The position numbers were made by a program, and so were the translations under genes. Below are positions 36,878 through 48,900 of a stretch of DNA of 64,000 bases, piece by piece. Below the pieces are notes generated by a model. It made no database searches. It had not been told where the DNA came from and saw nothing but the letters and a program-made list of their open reading frames with translations. How positions within the stretch are numbered: position 1 is the stretch's first letter; each line of letters begins with the position of its first letter. The stretch is from Melieria omissa (lineage: Eukaryota > Arthropoda > Insecta > Diptera > Ulidiidae), in NCBI GenBank assembly GCA_963971225.1, contig OZ020269.1, forward strand, positions 92,938,865 to 93,002,864, in the 5' to 3' direction.

Positions 36878-37310
36878 TCACGAGGATTTAGGTGTTTGTT
36901 GTTCTCTTCTGCATCGCAATGCATACTGCATGTGCTCAGGAGTCTTCTCCGCTGTTCCACGGAGTCTACAGATATTAACCCGTTCTAAAACGATTTTATG
37001 CATATGTTTTCTTAGTCTGCGGTGCACGGAGAGAAACCCGGTAGCCGGTCTAAGCTGGTTTTTATCCAATCTGAAACATTATAAATAATAATAAAATAAT
37101 AATAATATATAAATAATAATAACATCCACCCACATAGACCCACAGATTTTCGATTGTCTAATACCAGTTCCCTGAATTCCTTGTTCTTTCCTCAAGTCTT
37201 AGTTATTCTGCTAGAGTTTTGCTGCCCAGTCCAATGACTGACTCCGGTCTAAGGGTTCAAGCAAGGCTATTCGCCTCCTCACTTCCGTCAATTCCTCTGT
37301 GTCCTGGAAC
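36878..37310 (-). pseudogene. LINE remnant: RNase H end and C-terminal zinc-knuckle region (part 2 of 2)
   Basis: Next to the hAT insertion it reads VPGHRGIDGSEEAN-LA, the last RNase H motif; further on RPATGFLSVHRRLRKHMHKI VLERVNICRLRG and TPEHMQYALRCRR match the C-terminal domain (TGFLTGH...L..H.H...L......CR.CG...ETPEH...C) of I/R1-type LINE ORF2. Stops and frameshifts are present. It is continuous with the fragment at 37765-37940 apart from the insertion. Confidence 0.82.
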
Positions 37311-37756
37311 TAGGCTTCCCAACTGTTAAAACGTCTTAGGGAGGACAAAATTTGGCTTGAGGAGGACTTTATATGGGAACTACTTTGTTTCAGGAGGACA
37401 TTCCTTCAATATTTCACCATGTTTTTAGAAAATACTAGAGTAAAAAGAGAAAACCTAAAAGCACATGTAAATTTTAACTTTTGAACCACTTTAAAAAATT
37501 TAACAAAACGCATATTTGTCTTAATCATGTTGAACATTCCAGCAGCTGAATCATCCGGATTTTCAACGAAGTCTTTAATTTTATTTTGCATGCCCAAAGC
37601 AACATCGATTGATTAAGTTACCACACTTGAAAATAAGTTTAAAAAAATTGAAATTTAATTTGATTGAGGAGGACTTTTTGACCTTTGAGGAGGACGGGGG
37701 ACATTTTCTGTTCAAGGAGGACTGTCCTCCTCAAAGGAGGACGGTTGGGAAGCCTA
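37311..37756. mobile_element. 446-bp hAT-type MITE
   Basis: Ends TAGGCTTCCCAAC(T/C)GT, inverted at the right side, 13 bases perfect. Flanked by a perfect 8-bp duplication CCTGGAAC (37303-37310 and 37757-37764), the hAT size. Inside are GGAGGAC repeats near both ends (CTTGAGGAGGAC; GGACTGTCCTCC). No transposase. It splits the codons for WVPG|H of a LINE RNase H domain. Confidence 0.93.
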
Positions 37757-37940
37757 CCTGGAACCCAGAGGATTTTGAGCTGATTGTGTATGCCCAGTTT
37801 GTTCGATGCTTCCATGCATTGCAGCACTAACCCTGAGTTTATCTCATATGATATTAATGCTTTAATGGCTGTTTGGCTATCTGAACAAATACCTATGTCC
37901 AACTCCCTGTACGTACTCTTGACACCCAAATCGCCCTACA
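37757..37940 (-). pseudogene. LINE remnant: RNase H domain (part 1 of 2)
   Basis: GVKSTYRELDIGICSDSQTA IKALISYEIN...LVLQCME then LKILWVPG, typical of LINE RNase H (SDSQTAIKAL; WVPG). The reading leaves the LINE exactly at the hAT target site and resumes on the other side as H-RGIDGSEEAN. Confidence 0.85.
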
Positions 37941-38140
37941 TAAGTTTACCGCAGTTAAGTTTTGTTAGCCTAGTGGGCATTAGCACGTTCTACCCAGCGT
38001 ATTTTTTCGATGTTTCTATGCATTGCATACAAAAAAGTGCCATTCGTATGGCGGCACTTTTTTTTCTAATTTCCCACTGTATTTTATATTAGCACTTTCT
38101 CTCTTTCCAGTATGGTTTTTAAAATCAAATTATAAACATT

Positions 38141-38215
38141 TGTGGAACACCAGTGGTCCGCGCCGCCAGATAAATGAATTTGCCTGTGGACCACCGGTGG
38201 TCCACGCCGGTTAAA
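38141..38215. repeat. paired palindromes, possible decayed MITE
   Basis: A perfect 20-bp palindrome (GTGGACCACCGGTGGTCCAC, 38186-38205) and a diverged copy (GTGGAACACCAGTGGTCCGC, about 38141-38160), both followed by CGCCG. TTAA and ACGTGTTAG follow on the right, recalling the ends of the MITE at 29032-29180. Confidence 0.6.
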
Positions 38216-38373
38216 ACGTGTTAGAGGTGGGCGTGGCCAATCTCATATAGCCTAAATATCCCAAAATTGTTTGGCACTTATCATTTTGACTTCGTAGTCG
38301 TTTAAGTGTTAAACCCGCCCAATCGGACAGCAATTAAAAACACCAAAATATTTTTTTTTTGGTTATTCAATTT

Positions 38374-39775
38374 TTTATTTCAGTTATTTTTTTCGTTTTA
38401 TTTTTTTGGAATTTATAAAAATTTGTTTTTCAGAATTTAAAAATATTTCATTAACATAATAATTTAGTAATATTATTTAACATATAATATTTATATACTT
38501 TTTTTATATAAAAAAAACAAAAAGAAATAAAAATAAAGAAACATTTGTTAAAGAGTGCTTAAGAAATACTTTTTACTTATAATAATGACTTTTAGTACAA
38601 TTAATCAATTATTTAAATAATTTTCCACTTAATGTAAATCAACACAAAAAATTAACTGCTTTTCCTTTGTTGTTTTACTAACGGCTGCATGGGGTTGCTT
38701 GGGAAAGGGGGTGGGGGGTGTGATTTTTGTCTATATTTCTTTATCTGCTTTGCTATTTCGTCATCTTCTCTTCTCTATGTTTATTTGTTTTTGTTTTGTT
38801 TTGTTTCTTTTTGCATCGTTTGCTTTACTGCAGTTTGTTTTGCAGTGTTTTGTTCGACACGTGGCACGTTGTGGGCAATTGAACTGGCGATTTCAAGTGC
38901 GCGCACAGTGCCACAAATCGACATTCGAATTGATGTAACATAGTGGTTCTCTATGCATGTGTGTGTGTGTGAGGGTGTTTTTGTGTGTTGGTGATTGCAT
39001 CTTGCGACCATCTCCTTTAATGTTGCAATATTTGATTATTTATTTGCTTTAACTTTTTTTAGCATTTCTTTTGCTTTAAATTTTTTCTGATTGTTTTTTT
39101 TTTCTTTCTTTTCAAACTTTTTGTCTTGTAATGTTTATCGTTGCTTATATACAAAATATAGAAAGGGGAGGGGGAGAGGGGGTGGTCATCAACAGTTCGA
39201 TGCGGGCTTGGCAGAAAATACTAAATAAGTAGTAGTAGTTATAGAACTGGTAGTAGTAGTTGTTGTTGGTTTTGTTGTGGTAGTAGTTGTACCAAGTAGT
39301 AGAAGTGGTTAGTGGCAATTCTGCTGTAATTCTTCTTCTTGTGGTTTTTTGTTTTCTTTGTCTTTTTTGTAAAATTCCTTCACAAAATCGGTTAGTCTTC
39401 ATCTTCTTCCTTTCTTGTATAACTAAAACATGTCTTGGTGTTAGTAACGCGGTTGCCTCCGACTGTGCGCTGTGCTGTGGGGCATCTGATGTCGCGCGAT
39501 GTGTCGGCGCGTTCGCGCTGCGCAGCGCAACCGAGCGTCGGAATGGGCGGGTTGTGGGGGCACTTATTGGCTTGGCTTGTTGTGTTTTTTGTTTTGTTTA
39601 CATTTCACAAATGTAAAAACAGAGATTACTAATGCTAACATTTTGCGTTTTGCATCTTTGCAAATTTTGTTGCTTGTTTTTTGCTGGTTTATTTGCTGGT
39701 TGGTTTTTGTGTTTCGGTTAATTTTGTCCGGTGAATGAACGGTGTGTCCCTTTCATTCGCATCTCGCTGCGCACT
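38374..39775 (-). other. shot: probable shot 3' UTR
   Basis: AT-rich sequence after the shot stop codon, with GT/CA and TAG/TTG low-complexity runs. AATAAA-type poly(A) signals on the minus strand occur at 39039-39044 and 38374-38379, among others; which one is used cannot be decided. A G/C-rich patch at 39430-39560 stands out inside it (see findings). Confidence 0.5.
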
Positions 39776-39920
39776 TCAGAGTCGGAATGGTTCGCGTTTT
39801 TCGACGGGTGTGGTGCCGCGCGATGTGCGGGCGCGCTGAGTCGAGCTGAATGTCGGATCGGCCGAGTGCTTGCGGGGCGTTTGCATGCCGGATGGTGTGG
39901 AGCTGCCGCTGATGTTCCTC
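39776..39920 (-). CDS. shot: shot exon 16: terminal coding exon
   Basis: Acceptor CACAAACAG at 39922-39921. Phase 2 from exon 14 or 15 gives [20 protein letters not shown] then [20 protein letters not shown] and the end KREPFRL, stop TGA at 39776-39778. A TPRK-SADPTF style and a basic Ser-rich end fit a spectraplakin C-terminus. The G/C-rich exon is flanked by AT-rich intron and UTR. Two other frames are also open here, but only this one joins in phase with exons 14 and 15. Confidence 0.85.
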
Positions 39921-42900
39921 CTGTTTGTGATGGTGAGTCAATAAAAAAAACGAATTAGTAAAACACGTAAATACCAAAAGAAAGTGCACTGAGTAATCTC
40001 AATGCACAACACAATAATAACAACAACAAATAAAATAACAACAATAACAACAATAGTATGAACAACAAGAACAGTAGCGCTAAATGGCAAATAAAAATTT
40101 ACAAAAATTGTGTACAACAAGAAAACAAGAACAGCACAACAAGCTAAAAATATACAAATACAATAAAAACTTAACAAAGAACAGAACAAATATTTTATAT
40201 TCAAATGAAGTAGCAAACAGAGTTAACAGGATCGTACAACGAAGAAAGCAAAAACCAATTCAATGTGTTCTAAGCAATTCGACCTCGAGTTAATTTTTTT
40301 GAAGTCAATTGGGTAGATTTGATTAGGTTGGCATGACTGTCATAGGCGCAGAGGACACTTTAATCGCAGCACAATTCACTGTGACACATTGTCCCATTGG
40401 CACAGATTGAATAGATTTTTCAGCCAACTGACCAAGCAAGTGGAACAATAATTCTTCTCATAGCTTTTTGTAGCAACCATATTTGTGACATTTTGTGCGA
40501 CAATCAAGTTTGTGAAATTTGTTATAACAGTCACATTTTGCAAAGTTCTTGTGCTAATAAATTTTTGGAAAACTTACTATTTGGAAAGGGATAAAAAAAA
40601 TTGGAAAAATTATGACATTTGATTCATCGAGCTGAAAGGAGACTACAGAGACTGACAGTCACAAAAGCAATTATTAACATTTTCATAGCGTTGATTATTT
40701 TTTCACTCTTCGAGAAATGTTCTGGAATCTCCAGAGAAATAAATCCAAACTTATTTAATAATTTTCAAAAGAATAAAAATATTAGAAGGGAATTTGATAT
40801 ACTCGTACATTGTGTATTTTGTTCATTTTCACTGCATTTTATAAGAATTTCTCTAACTAATTACTGATGTGGAAATATTTTTGTGACAGTTGCAGTTGAA
40901 TAACATTTTTCAAATGATTTTCTATATGAAAACCAAATTTACAGTAGTTATTTCTGTCAAACAACATTTGTGACACTAATTTTAGGAAATTAAAATTTGT
41001 CACACTAATTTTTGTGGTAACTATTCAATTGAATAATATGTTTAAAAAAATTTTATGTATGAAAACCAAGCACATACAGCAATTATTATTGCTAAAATCG
41101 TATTTGTGACACTAGTTTTTGTTATGGGAACTTGTTAAACTTGTTTTTGCAACTATTCGACTTAATTAAATAAGTTGTTGTAGTTTTATGACTGTCACAT
41201 GACACATTTCCATTGTCATAGTAAATTTTGGGTCCCAAACATATGAAAACCACGAAAAAATTTACTATTAAACAAATTTTTACAACTTTGTGACTGTCAC
41301 ATATTACATGTGTGTTGTTGTAATACATTTTGGGGCACAAATTTGTAATTATTACGGGGAATATTATAATTCTAGGGACTGTAACATGTCACATTTCAAT
41401 TGTTTGCAATAAAGTTGGGGAAAATCATGTGTTCTAGATTCAAAAATACGACGAATGGAAAAATTTTTGCAATTTGATGACTGTCACATAATGCTTTTCT
41501 ATTGTCACAATACATTTTGGGTCACACACGTGTTCTTTATTCAAAATATAAGGCAAAAACAAAATTGTGGCAGACTGTTAACTATTTGTGACTGTCACAT
41601 ATTACATTTGTGTTGTTGTAATGAATTATGGGGCACATATTTGTGATAATTACAGGGAATATTACAATTTAAGGGACTGTAACATGTCAAATTTCTATTG
41701 TTTGCAATACAGGTTGGAAAAATCATGTGTTCTAGGTTCAAAAATATGCAGATAGACAAATTTTTGCAATTTGATGACCGTCACATATTGCATTTCTATT
41801 GTCACAATACATTTTAGGTCACACACATGTTTTAGATTCAATATATATGGCAAAAAACACAATATTGTTCCAGATTTTTGATTGTTTGTGACTGTCACAT
41901 ATTGCATTTCTGTTGTTGCAATACATTTTGGGGAGCTAGGTATAACAAAATACAACAAATGGACGAATTGCTGCAATTTTGCGACTGTCACATATCACAT
42001 TTCTATTGTTGCAACACATTTTGGGGATCAACTGTAATAAAGATATAGAAAAATACAACAAATGAACGAAAATTTGCTATTTTTTGACTGGCACATATCA
42101 TATATCTGTGGTAGCAATAAATTTCGGGAACTCACGTATTCTAAAGTCAAAAAATATGACAAAAAGTGAAATTGTTGTAGGCTTGTGACTATCAAATACC
42201 ACGTATTTACTGTCACAACATAGTTTGAGTCACATAAAAACATGTTCTAAGTTCCAAATATGTAATAGATAGTCAAGTTGTTGCAGTTTTGTGTTTACAA
42301 TATATTACATGTTGATTGTTGAAATAAATTTTGAGTTCCACACTTGTTCCAGGTTAAACAAATGCGGCAAATAGTCAAGTTGTTGCCAATTTGTGACTGT
42401 CATAGGTAGCATCTTTATTGTTTTCTATAAAATTTGTGGAATTTACGTGTTGTTAGTACAAACAAATACCATAAATAGTCAAGTTGTGGCCAATTTGTGA
42501 CTGTCACATGTCACATATCTATGGTTGCAATAAAATTTGGGACATTTATAATCACATTCAAGTATTGCAATCAATTTATGACAGCCAGAAGCCAGGACAA
42601 AGCTACATATTGCAGCTCTAAATAAAAATGATTGCATCAATTACTTAATGTCACAGATTTTCGTTACATTCATAACTCATATTTTTGCAATTTTATTTTG
42701 TGATTTTAGAATTTTCAGAATTTTGTCATTCCAATTATAATATTGACCGTCGAAATGAGTGGTGTGACAACAAAATCAATTAATTCTAATGGTTATCATA
42801 TTTTGTAACACAAATTTTTTTGACAAGTAATGTTTCTTTGCAAAAAATTAGAACTGTTGGACAACCATGACTATTTTATTAATATGAAAATAGTTAATTT

Positions 42901-45900
42901 AGTCATAAATAAAGACATTAAGGACATTTAAGGACATTAAATTGTTCTTCATTTTCCAGTGGAACATTTATTCATCTATTATTTTTAGGCCCTTTTCACT
43001 CGCACAGTCACAAAAAATTCCCAAAAAACAGCACAAAAGGACAATGCAAATTTTGTTTTAACACTAAAAAAAACAAGAATACATCCTTTGGCAAAAAAAA
43101 CAACTAGGACAAATGTTTAAAAAGCAAAAAACGCACACAAGACGCAACGAAATGCAATGCAGAAAAACTTTCGCAAAAAATAAACTTGCACTGAACGAAA
43201 ACTTGAAAACATAATATGGAATATTTACTTTTCATAGATGGGCTAGAAATAATACGAAAAATACTGCAGCACAGAAATGTGTCGCTATACAGAATCGGCC
43301 GTGGCGGCTGTGCGCTGAACACACTACAACACATGACGAGCGGGCGAACGAACGAAGAATGGAACGAACAAATGAACGAGAGAGCGCGGCTAATGCAGCC
43401 AATTACCCCAAACTGCTGAAGCTATTCGGGTTGATGCTATTTGTGGCCGACGAGCTGGTGGTGGGCGAGGGCGAATTAGCCGACTTATCGAATGAGGGCA
43501 CTTTGACGGGAATCCGTGATGGACGGCTATTTGATTATGAGATTACAACAAAACAAAGAACAAAGATAGCAACAATGAAAAAGTCAGCAAGTTGTGTTGG
43601 TGTGTGTGTGAAGGTTGCATGGCAATTGGCGATGACTTGAATGGGATTTTAAATGGGATTTGGTTGTAAATATTTGCAGCTAAGCTGAATATTTGACCAG
43701 TGTGAATCTGAAGTGTGTTTGAAAGTGTGAGAATGAATGTGAGAGGTGAGGTGAGTGTGTCTGATTGTGTTTTGTTTGTGCATTAAGCGTAAACAGTGAG
43801 AGTTGGATGAACGCGCTTGAAACGTATATGATAGCATTATGCAGTTCACCAAATGGTTAGTACTCATTACAATTACAGCAACAATTATTCAGTATAAGCG
43901 TTAGTGTTAGATTTAAGCAAATACTTGCGACAACATACGCGACGACTTAAGCTAACGTCTACTGGTATTAATGACTGTGTGTGTGTGTTTTATGTTGTTG
44001 TTATTACAAAAAAACAATGTAGATTTGTTTGTAGAATGTGTCGCTTTACCTAGACTTGAAACCGAAGCCGGTTAGTGCTGGTATGCTGGATGCTCTACTC
44101 ATGCCGCCGTTGCTTCAATTCGATTCATAAAATTTCATTCATTACGTTTTATGATTTGTTATTGTTATGGGTGGGCAAAGTGGTTAGCATATTTTTGGCA
44201 TAGGTATTTTTTTTTGCATATATGTATATATTTTGTAAATATATATATTTTTGTTTGTCAAATGTTATTGTTTCGTTATTTATTATTTGATAAATTTTGG
44301 TTTCGAATTTTTTGTTTGATTGGTTAAATTTTTAGTTGGTTGCAGTGGCGTGCCAATTGAATTATTTGCATTCGTTTAGTTAATATGCAACATTATCAAA
44401 TACGAGCAAATTGATGACGATGCAAAGAATTTCATTTTGAAAATAAAGAATAAAAAAGTAAAAGATTAATAAATAAATTCGAAATTCAAGAAGTGTTGAT
44501 TGTAGTTTGAAATGGTAGAAAGAAGTGATAAGCATGTGTAGAAAATTGTGGGAAAAGTGATTTGCAATGTCCAGCGGGACAATGATGGACTTATTTTGGG
44601 GCAGTGAAAAGTAGTCAAGTAAAAATTTTAATAAAAAAAAATGTATCTTCATTTTGAAAAATGAAACAAAAGTGAAGAAAATTCTTATTTGAAAAATCGA
44701 ACAAGTGTAAAAAAATTCTCATTATCTGCTTATTGATTTATTACTTATGAAAACATGTCATTTCATAGCAAAAAGCACAGCACATAATTTAATAAAAATT
44801 GAGTAAAATGAATAAGAACCAATAATTTTTTACTTTTAATTTCAGAGCAACTAAATCCTGTCGCAACCATTGCAAATAACTTTTTTCATGACTGTTGAGG
44901 TTTGTATTCAAACGTTTGTATGAAATCTAAAAAGTTTAAAAAGGACATATAACGGACGTTTGCTCAATGCTATATGAAGCAAAGTTTTCATATAAATCTA
45001 AAAGAGAAAGTTCTATAGAGCTTCAATTCGAGCCGAAAAAGAAAGATTTAACTTAAAAGAAAAATGCCTGATGAATTCTAATTGAATCGTTGTTTCTCTT
45101 TCTCATGAAATCCCCTAAGACAGGTGTAAAGCAAGTAGAATGTTTGATCTATCTGGGTTAAATTTATATTTTGTTATTAAATTCATTTTAATTTGTGCTT
45201 TCAAATACAGTCAAACTTCCTTTCAGCTACACGGGATCAGCTAATCACTTTGTTACATAGAAAATGAATAAAGAGAATGAAACTGTCTGACTTACTGATC
45301 TAAGAAAAGTGAAATAATTCATATAAAACATTAAAAGACATGAGTTCATTCGATAGTGAGGAAAACGACAAAATAATTTTGAAATGGAAATAACGTGCGG
45401 GCAGCTTCTGCTTGATTTCTTTAGGTTATATATTCTATATAGAAAAATTGTGGTACAGAAAGCACTGTCTAAGGCGATCAAAATGGTTACTATTAAAATT
45501 TTCTTATATTCTCTTTTATTTCTTTTTCTAAAATACTTTTTACTTTATTCTCGGGGCAGCGTTTCATTTCTATGCATAACAAAAAATTACTTAAAAAAAT
45601 CTTTAAATGTGTGTATGGAGATCAAATATGCATAAGGAAGAATTATTTGAAAAATTCAAAAAGTATGGAAATCACAAGAGTAAAAGTTCTGACTGCAAAA
45701 TGTGTTTATTTTATAGAAAAAAGTATTATAAAGAAATTCCTTAAAAAGAGATTCAAACACTCTGAAACTAAAACGAAGAAGAAGTGTTGTTTAAATCAAT
45801 TCATAGTTAATAGGGAGAGCTTTGTTTTACGTAGGCTGCCTTTTATATCTTTTCAATAGGGACGATCTAGTAAGTTTTCGAAAAATCTGAGATTGCCATT

Positions 45901-48900
45901 GAAAAGTTTGTCACTTTTTACCATAAACGTGCTTAGAACATTCTGATGTTCATCTCGATCAAAAAATGGATTTAACTCGTGAATATTTCCGAGCAATAAT
46001 TTTTTACGATTTCTTAAGTGAATTATCTCAACAACAGTGCTTCGATAGTCTTCATTCGGCATTTGGTGATGAAGCACTAACCCTCAAGACAGTTAAGTAA
46101 CGAATTCAAGCGTGGTCGCCGTTCGCTACAGGACGAATTTCGTGAAGTTCGTCCGAAATCGGTCATCAATCGAAGATCGTCATGTGACACACCGTGAGAT
46201 AGAGGCATCCTTGGGCATTAGTTCGACGGCTGTGCATTCGATATTGCATGAACATTTAGCTGTCAGAAAGATTTGGTCTCGTTGGATCCTGCATAATTTG
46301 ACAATCGTTCAAAAAAAGGCTCGTGTCGATTGGCGCAAAGAAATTATGGAAAAATTCGATTGCGTTACTTCGAAAGACGTTTATAAGATCGTGACAGAAT
46401 ATCATGGATATATGCGTATGAGCCCGAAACAAAACAGCAATCGACCGCGTGGATCTTGCAAAACGAGCCAAATCCAACAGAAGTTGTTCGGGCACGCAGC
46501 ACATCGAAATGAATGTTCGCCTGTTTCTTCGGCAAAACTGGTCATGTGGCTATTGTGCCGTTAGAGCAACGTACAACGGTAAATTCTGAGCGGTATAAAA
46601 TAATTTGCTTGACAGAAGTGTTCAATGAAATACGGAAAAACAACCGCCGACGCCGAATCATTCTTCACCAGGACAATGCGCGCTCTCACACATCGGCTCA
46701 AACAACCGGCTATATGATCGACCAAAGTATCGATTTAATAGGTCATCCGCCATACAGCTCTCACCGTGCACCCAACGACTTCTTTTTATTGACGCACATC
46801 AAACAAAAATTGCGTAGTCAACGATTTTCATTGCCAGAAAATGCTGCTAAAGCATTCAAAAACCATGTCTTGGAGGTGTCTCAATCGGAGTGGAAAAAGT
46901 GTTTCGAAAATTTATTTGAGTGCATTCAAAAGTGTATAAATCTTCAAGGAGAATACTTTGAAAGGCAGTAAAACCATTTTTGATGATAACAAAGTGCATT
47001 TTTATCCTTTTTGAAAAAATAAAAAAGCCAACCCTCGTATAAATAGTTATATAGTTATTATAAAAATTATTATTATAAAAAATTTTTTTATTTATTTGAA
47101 AAATTATAAAATGCTAGAAAAACTTAAGACTTAATAACACACAATGGTTTTGAAAGAAGTTTCAACTTGATGCTGTTTTAAAGAACATTTTGAGAACGAG
47201 AAAATTATAGGCAATCTTGGCTCTATTGAAAGCAGCACGTAAAATTTTTTTAGCAATCGTGAATATCAAAAACCGACTCTAATATGTATGTGAGCTGCAC
47301 TTCTATGAATCAGAGAACGGTTTGAGAGGTTCTGGGGTAATGCAGTAGAAAAACTTTTTGACTAGATAGTTGTCATGCTTACGTTGTTTTTCTATTTATG
47401 AAGCGATAAGAAATCGTGTCAAAGTCTGGTCTACAGTGACATGGAGTCTACAGTGATATGGGGATAAATGAAACATGCTGGGCAAAGCCTGATCAAATTT
47501 GTTCGTTGTAGGCAGAACTTGTCTATACAGAAATTCATCATAAAGAGATCTTCAAAACACGTTAAAATTAAACAAAACTGCTGTGTTTTAAAAAAAATAA
47601 TTCGTAATAGGAAGAAATTCGTTGTATAGAAATTTGTTTTAAGGAAGTTCGACTGTAATAAATTTCTAAAAAAAATAAAATAGTTCTCTTTCTTTTATTT
47701 TAATTTCAAATTAATCATTCTACCGTTGATTAAATATAACAACTTTTCAACTTCAAAAGGACGATTAACCTTTTTTTAACATTAAATTAATTATTCTACC
47801 GCTGCTTATAAATATATAAAAAAACTTTTTTTAATCGCTTTTAAATCGAGCATTGAGCAAACGCCTTTTCATTGCTCAAACAGTTTAGAAAAATCAGGAG
47901 AGAAAAACGCAGTCAAACTGAACATAAGATGGTAGAAGTGAACCAGCTTTTCACGACTTTATGCTTTTTCTATTCCTTCTAATTTATATTTCGTGTTTTT
48001 GAATTAATTCGACTCGATTGAATTTAAAGTTCTTATATCTAAATTTTCAATGCTTACCTTGTGGGTGCAGGACTAGCCGAACCGGAAGCGGTCTTACGTG
48101 TAAAGGTGCCGGTGCCATTTGTGCGCGTCGGTGTGGCCGACGTTACCGACAAACGTGAGGGGCGCGGCGTGGTGCCACTGGCCGATGTGGTGCTTGCCGC
48201 TGACGGTTTACGTTGTGGAATGCGTGAGGGTGTGGTTTCATCTGGCAAAACGATTATTTTAAGATTATTAAATAAGTTGTAAAAAACAAATAACAATTTG
48301 TATGTTACGCACCTGTGCTGTCCAGCGACTGCATTGAGCCATGTCGCGATGGCGGTTTCGAGCCTTGTCGACTGAGCGGCCGTGAGTTGGGCTTGGAGCC
48401 GGCGCGCGAGCCGCCTGGCGTCAGGCCGGTGCGTGTGCTAGTGTAGGTGACCTTGCGCGGCGTGTAGCGTCCAGACGCTGTGCCGCCATGGCTGCCCTCG
48501 TTATCGCTGAGCGAATCGGGCGTGGAAGCCGATTGCGATGAGCGCGTCGGTCTGGACATTGGAATGGAGCGTACTGAGCGCTCGCGCACCTGTGAATGCC
48601 ATACAAATTTTATGAATTAATATTTTGCTTCAATAAAGTGTTAAACGTGAATCATAATGAGGCAGCTGCGTAGAAATCGAAAGATAGATTTATGATTGGC
48701 ATCTCCGAACTTACCCAGTGTGTAGTGGGATGGCAGTGTAGCACGTGTGGACTCAACGGTACGGAGCGACTGCTATTGCAACGCACAAAGACGGTACCCC
48801 CGGCGCCCATGTGTATGGGAAAGGCGCACGGCACTTGTTCTTGCGCGCGAATGCGCTCGAAAATGGGCATTAGTTCGGCTAAATGCTCATCGGCTGGGGG

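Noticed and set aside
45572..45859. Lys-rich plus-strand frames in shot intron 14
   Set aside because: AT-rich intron DNA with many overlapping frames and no similarity recognised.
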